Assembly (NCBI GenBank): GCA_964393535.1 | Contig: CAYMUC010000069.1 | Location: 1-16,662, forward strand | Source of the DNA: CAYMUC01 sp964393535 | GTDB lineage: Bacteria > Actinomycetota > Acidimicrobiia > Acidimicrobiales > Ilumatobacteraceae | Length of the DNA: 16,662 bases | Direction of reading: 5' to 3' | Part shown: positions 15,190-16,662 of the stretch, piece by piece | Position numbering within the stretch: the first letter of the stretch is position 1 | Layout: every line of letters starts with the position of its first letter | Made by a program: the position numbers and the translations under genes | Notes under the pieces: generated by a model | What the model was told of the DNA's origin: nothing | The model's database searches: none | What the model saw: the letters and a program-made list of their open reading frames with translations, nothing else

Positions 15190-15344
15190 CGTGATCTCCT
15201 GAGGTTCGCCCACCACGAGAGAGCGGTATCGGCGAAGCCCAGTTTGAGCGGCAGGTCGGTGGCGCCGTAGAGCGCGAGCGCCCACGACACCGGGTTGGCG
15301 ATCGCCGCTCCGATGATCGACGACCATTCGGGGAACCAGTTCAT
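15190..15344 (-). pseudogene. Small membrane protein ORF truncated at the tRNA-Leu gene
   Basis: The ATG at 15344 overlaps the stop of the adjacent XRE regulator (ATGA). The ORF starts MNWFPEWSSIIGAAIANPVS, has a hydrophobic stretch (IIGAAIANPVSWALALYGA) and continues to LSWWANL just before the tRNA 3' end. It then runs without a stop through the antisense of the tRNA into the carotenoid oxygenase frame, which cannot be its natural end. The likely reading is a regulator-coupled membrane protein whose 3' part was lost where the segment joins the tRNA gene. The function is unknown. Confidence 0.5.
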
Positions 15345-15636
15345 CGCACCGGCTCCGGCATCGGTGACGGCACCGGCTCGTCCACCCATGGATGCAGTGA
15401 GAACACGTCGCCCACCGCGATCTCGAGTGCCGTGGCGAGCCGCAGGGCGAGCGACAGGCTCGGGCTGTACTCGCCATGCTCGAGATACCCGATGGTCTGG
15501 AGTGGACGCCGATCGCGTCGGCGAGCTGCTGACGGCTCAGACCGCGGTCCGTGCGGACCTGCTCGAGTCGATTGTGGACGGGAGTCTCATCACGCGGGGC
15601 GGACCATGAGGTAGTAGCATAAATGCTATATAGCAA
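15341..15636 (-). pseudogene. XRE-family HTH regulator, frameshifted
   Basis: The start codes for VHNRLEQVRTDRGLSRQQLADAIGVH, a clear Cro/C1-type helix-turn-helix. The frame then turns to nonsense. Shifting by one base at about 15496-15504 (where one C seems missing before the CAG-type codon) restores QTIGYLEHGEYSPSLSLALR, LATALEIAVGDVFSLHPW and a stop at 15341, just as intact relatives read. So a one-base deletion, or a base-call error, breaks a gene of about 90-98 codons. The start is also unclear: the only in-frame start is TTG 15636, while an ATG at 15607 with a TATGCT -10 box 8 nt upstream is out of frame and stops after five codons. Two lesions would favour a true pseudogene. Confidence 0.72.
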
Positions 15637-15642
15637 TAATGC
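15615..15642. promoter_or_regulatory. AT-rich palindromic operator at the XRE promoter
   Basis: TAGCATAAATGCTA (15615-15628) is a 6-bp inverted repeat with 2-bp spacer. It overlaps a perfect 12-nt palindrome TGCTATATAGCA (15624-15635), and a further ATGC half-site follows at 15639-15642. This AT-rich patch stands out from the GC-rich surroundings and covers the expected promoter of the minus-strand XRE gene, so it is a good candidate for its autoregulatory operator. Confidence 0.55.
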
Positions 15643-15702
15643 AACACTGCCTTCGGCGGAGATGCGTCACCGTCGTGCAGTTCGCACTGTGCAGGCCTGG
15701 TA

Positions 15703-15755
15703 GGGCTTACCCCGCTTCCCGCACGGGAGTCCGGGTTCGAACTCCGTCCTGGTCT
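15703..15755 (+). repeat. Degenerate tRNA-Leu 3' half (putative old attachment site)
   Basis: The stretch starts GGGCTTA like the tRNA-Leu anticodon arm, lacks two bases, and then matches the tRNA from CTTCCCGCA to its 3' end at 33 of 41 positions. It includes the variable arm and CGGGTTCGA of the T arm, which can still pair. No matching 5' half is seen upstream, so it is not a working tRNA. It may be an attachment-site copy left by an earlier integration, or carried by the element from a foreign tRNA. Confidence 0.75.
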
Positions 15756-15786
15756 CCCGCGTGTTGTTGGCGCGTTCCGATCGGTA

Positions 15787-15792
15787 TAGCGT
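15787..15792 (+). promoter_or_regulatory. -10 box TAGCGT for the toxin-antitoxin pair
   Basis: TAGCGT is followed by 7 nt and then ATG 15800. It supports that start and a leaderless transcript beginning just after the degenerate tRNA half. Confidence 0.5.
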
Positions 15793-15799
15793 GCTTGCT

Positions 15800-16147
15800 A
15801 TGTCTTGGGGTGAGATTGAGCTCGAACCCGAGGTCGTTGAATGGTTCTATTCGCTCACCGAGGAGCAGCAATCACGTGTTGGATTCCATGTCGACCGCCT
15901 TGCCGTGCAAGGGCCGCTCCTCAGCGAGCCGTACACGAAGCAACTCGACGGCAAACTGCGTGAGTTGCGTTTCTACCTGGGATCGCGGCAGACACGTGTC
16001 ACGTACTGGATCGCGCCGGGGCGGGTGATCGTGTTGTTGACGGTCTTCACGAAGATGAGACAGAACGAACGCCATGAGGTGGCACGTGCCCGACGTGCTC
16101 TGGCTCGATGCATGGACGAGCACGGAATGACAGGAGACGCCCGATGA
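15800..16147 (+). CDS. RelE/HigB-like toxin
   Basis: This 115-residue protein belongs to the phage-derived Gp49-like/HigB branch of the RelE superfamily. It has ELEPEVVEWFYSLTEEQQSRV, then PYTKQLDGKLRELRFYLGSRQTRVTYW and IVLLTVFTKMRQNERHEVARARRAL, the usual ELR...R...YW...KK/KxxxxPxxE-like layout with basic active-site residues. Such toxins cut ribosome-bound mRNA. The start ATG 15800 is preferred over an open frame from 15761 because of the leaderless -10 box and because the extra residues overlap the tRNA remnant. The stop overlaps the antitoxin start (ATGA), the toxin-first order typical of higBA. Confidence 0.88.
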   Translation: MSWGEIELEPEVVEWFYSLTEEQQSRVGFHVDRLAVQGPLLSEPYTKQLDGKLRELRFYLGSRQTRVTYWIAPGRVIVLLTVFTKMRQNERHEVARARRALARCMDEHGMTGDAR

Positions 16148-16491
16148 GCTCAGGAAAGAAATGGTCAGAGATCAAACGACCAGACTCCGCGACGGCGCGG
16201 GCCGCCGTGCAAGATGAGGAGCGGGTGTCTCAGTTCCGAGAACTTGTCTTCCGGTTGCGTACCGAGGCGGGTCTGACACAAGCCGAACTGGCACGGCGCA
16301 TGGGCACCACTCAGTCCGCAATCGCCCGCATCGAGGGCGGTGGCTCGCGGCCCACCTTGGAGACCCTGGAGCGTCTCGCCGCAGCGGTCGGTAAGGAGTT
16401 CGTCATCGGGGTTGGTGACAGCCTGAGTGGAAATCGCTCGATCGCCAAGCTCGTCCGAGAGGGTCACGCCGTGGTTCGAGCCACAGGCTGA
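16144..16491 (+). CDS. XRE-family antitoxin (HigA-like)
   Basis: This 115-residue protein has a Cro/C1 helix-turn-helix (LRTEAGLTQAELARRMGTTQ, then SAIARIEGGGSRPTLETLERLAAAVG, residues about 37-82). An N-terminal extension and a short C-terminal tail would contact the toxin. It is translationally coupled to the toxin gene by ATGA. Expected roles are to neutralise the toxin and repress the shared promoter; the operator is not obvious. Confidence 0.9.
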   Translation: MSSGKKWSEIKRPDSATARAAVQDEERVSQFRELVFRLRTEAGLTQAELARRMGTTQSAIARIEGGGSRPTLETLERLAAAVGKEFVIGVGDSLSGNRSIAKLVREGHAVVRATG

Positions 16492-16526
16492 CGCGGGTCT
16501 CCTCGCCGGTTCACCGCGTGTCCGGG

Positions 16527-16543
16527 GTGCACGAAAGGTGCAC
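16527..16543. repeat. GTGCAC-GAAAG-GTGCAC repeat/hairpin
   Basis: Two copies of the self-complementary hexamer GTGCAC lie 5 nt apart, 35 bp after the antitoxin stop. They can form a 6-bp stem with a 5-nt loop. There is no T-run, so a terminator is doubtful; a protein-binding site or terminator-like end are both possible. Confidence 0.4.
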
Positions 16544-16544
16544 A

Positions 16545-16641
16545 GGACGTATGCGGACGGGACTGGACTCAGTGGACGGAGACGGACGACGGCCCGGACT
16601 GACTGGACGGTCTGTACGAGTACGGACTCAGAAGTACGGAC
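16545..16641 (+). repeat. Cluster of GGAC repeats next to the end-copy of the tRNA repeat
   Basis: About ten GGAC tetramers, all on the plus strand, occur in 97 bp (starts at 16545, 16555, 16560, 16565, 16574, 16584, 16596, 16605, 16624, 16638). Many are 9-10 bp apart, close to one helical turn. The last two lie in AGTACGGAC-like octamers (GTACGGAC at 16634-16641 and a near copy before it). No ORF is convincing here. The placement beside a putative attachment core recalls arm-type recombinase sites or iterons, but that is inference. Confidence 0.5.
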
Positions 16642-16646
16642 GTACA

Positions 16647-16662
16647 GGGCTTAAACCCCCCT
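16647..16662 (+). repeat. Direct repeat copy 2 of the tRNA-Leu anticodon arm, at the window end
   Basis: GGGCTTAAACCCCCCT is identical to 15135-15150. The sequence before it does not resemble the tRNA 5' half, so the match begins abruptly at the point where the degenerate copy (15703) also begins. The window ends inside the match, so its full length is unknown. It may be the far attachment site of an integrated element, or an assembly end effect. Confidence 0.65.

Noticed and set aside
15009..15389. An open frame fusing the membrane ORF, antisense tRNA and carotenoid oxygenase
   Set aside because: The middle is antisense tRNA and spacer; the oxygenase has its own Shine-Dalgarno and a standard family N-terminus at 15008.
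15703..15755. A second functional tRNA gene
   Set aside because: There is no 5' half or acceptor stem partner upstream, two anticodon-loop bases are missing, and the 3' end does not pair with anything nearby.

Overview
The window is high-GC DNA with actinobacterial hallmarks: a 28-residue bL37-type ribosomal protein gene, a fused LivH-LivM permease, an oligopeptidase B and many TANNNT -10 boxes placed only 6-9 nt before start codons, as expected for leaderless mRNAs. An Acidimicrobiia-like marine or freshwater actinobacterium is my best guess, by inference only. Two short N runs (6140-6149 and 14200-14210) mark it as a scaffolded draft or metagenome assembly. Each interrupts one gene that should be read as a single CDS.

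Left edge (1-2643, minus strand): a translationally coupled operon runs from an alpha/beta hydrolase (epoxide hydrolase/haloalkane dehalogenase type) to a thioredoxin-fold protein with a large uncharacterised C-terminal domain, then to a UGSC-family protein. The last gene appears to stop at a TGA at 27-29, but the frame continues through it as Sec-Gly-Ser-Cys, the signature that names the UGSC selenoprotein family. The TGA is therefore most likely a selenocysteine codon, and the gene runs off the window.

2765-8262: a metallo-beta-lactamase-fold hydrolase, a flavin reductase-like protein and a MauE/DoxX-type membrane protein (plus strand) meet oligopeptidase B (minus strand). Divergent to it lie a single-cluster ferredoxin with a CxxDxxC ligand set, the tiny bL37 gene, a VOC-fold protein and a secreted L,D-transpeptidase.

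8262-10199: a minus-strand group holds a Cas4/RecB-like PD-(D/E)XK nuclease with four Fe-S-type cysteines, followed 4 bp later by a VapBC toxin-antitoxin pair with its own leaderless promoter. A small unknown gene diverges from it. 10298-13679 encodes a branched-chain amino-acid-type ABC importer (lipoprotein plus fused LivHM) with no ATPase gene. Its end overlaps a convergent carotenoid oxygenase gene.

Right edge (15106-16662): tRNA-Leu(UAA) is followed by what looks like a small tandem integration island. A degenerate tRNA 3' half lies at 15703-15755, and the last 16 bases of the window exactly repeat the tRNA anticodon-arm sequence. All three copies begin at the same GGGCTTA. The first segment holds a frameshifted XRE regulator and a membrane ORF cut off at the tRNA. 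The second holds a HigB/HigA-like toxin-antitoxin pair, followed by a cluster of GGAC repeats next to the end copy. No integrase is present in the window.
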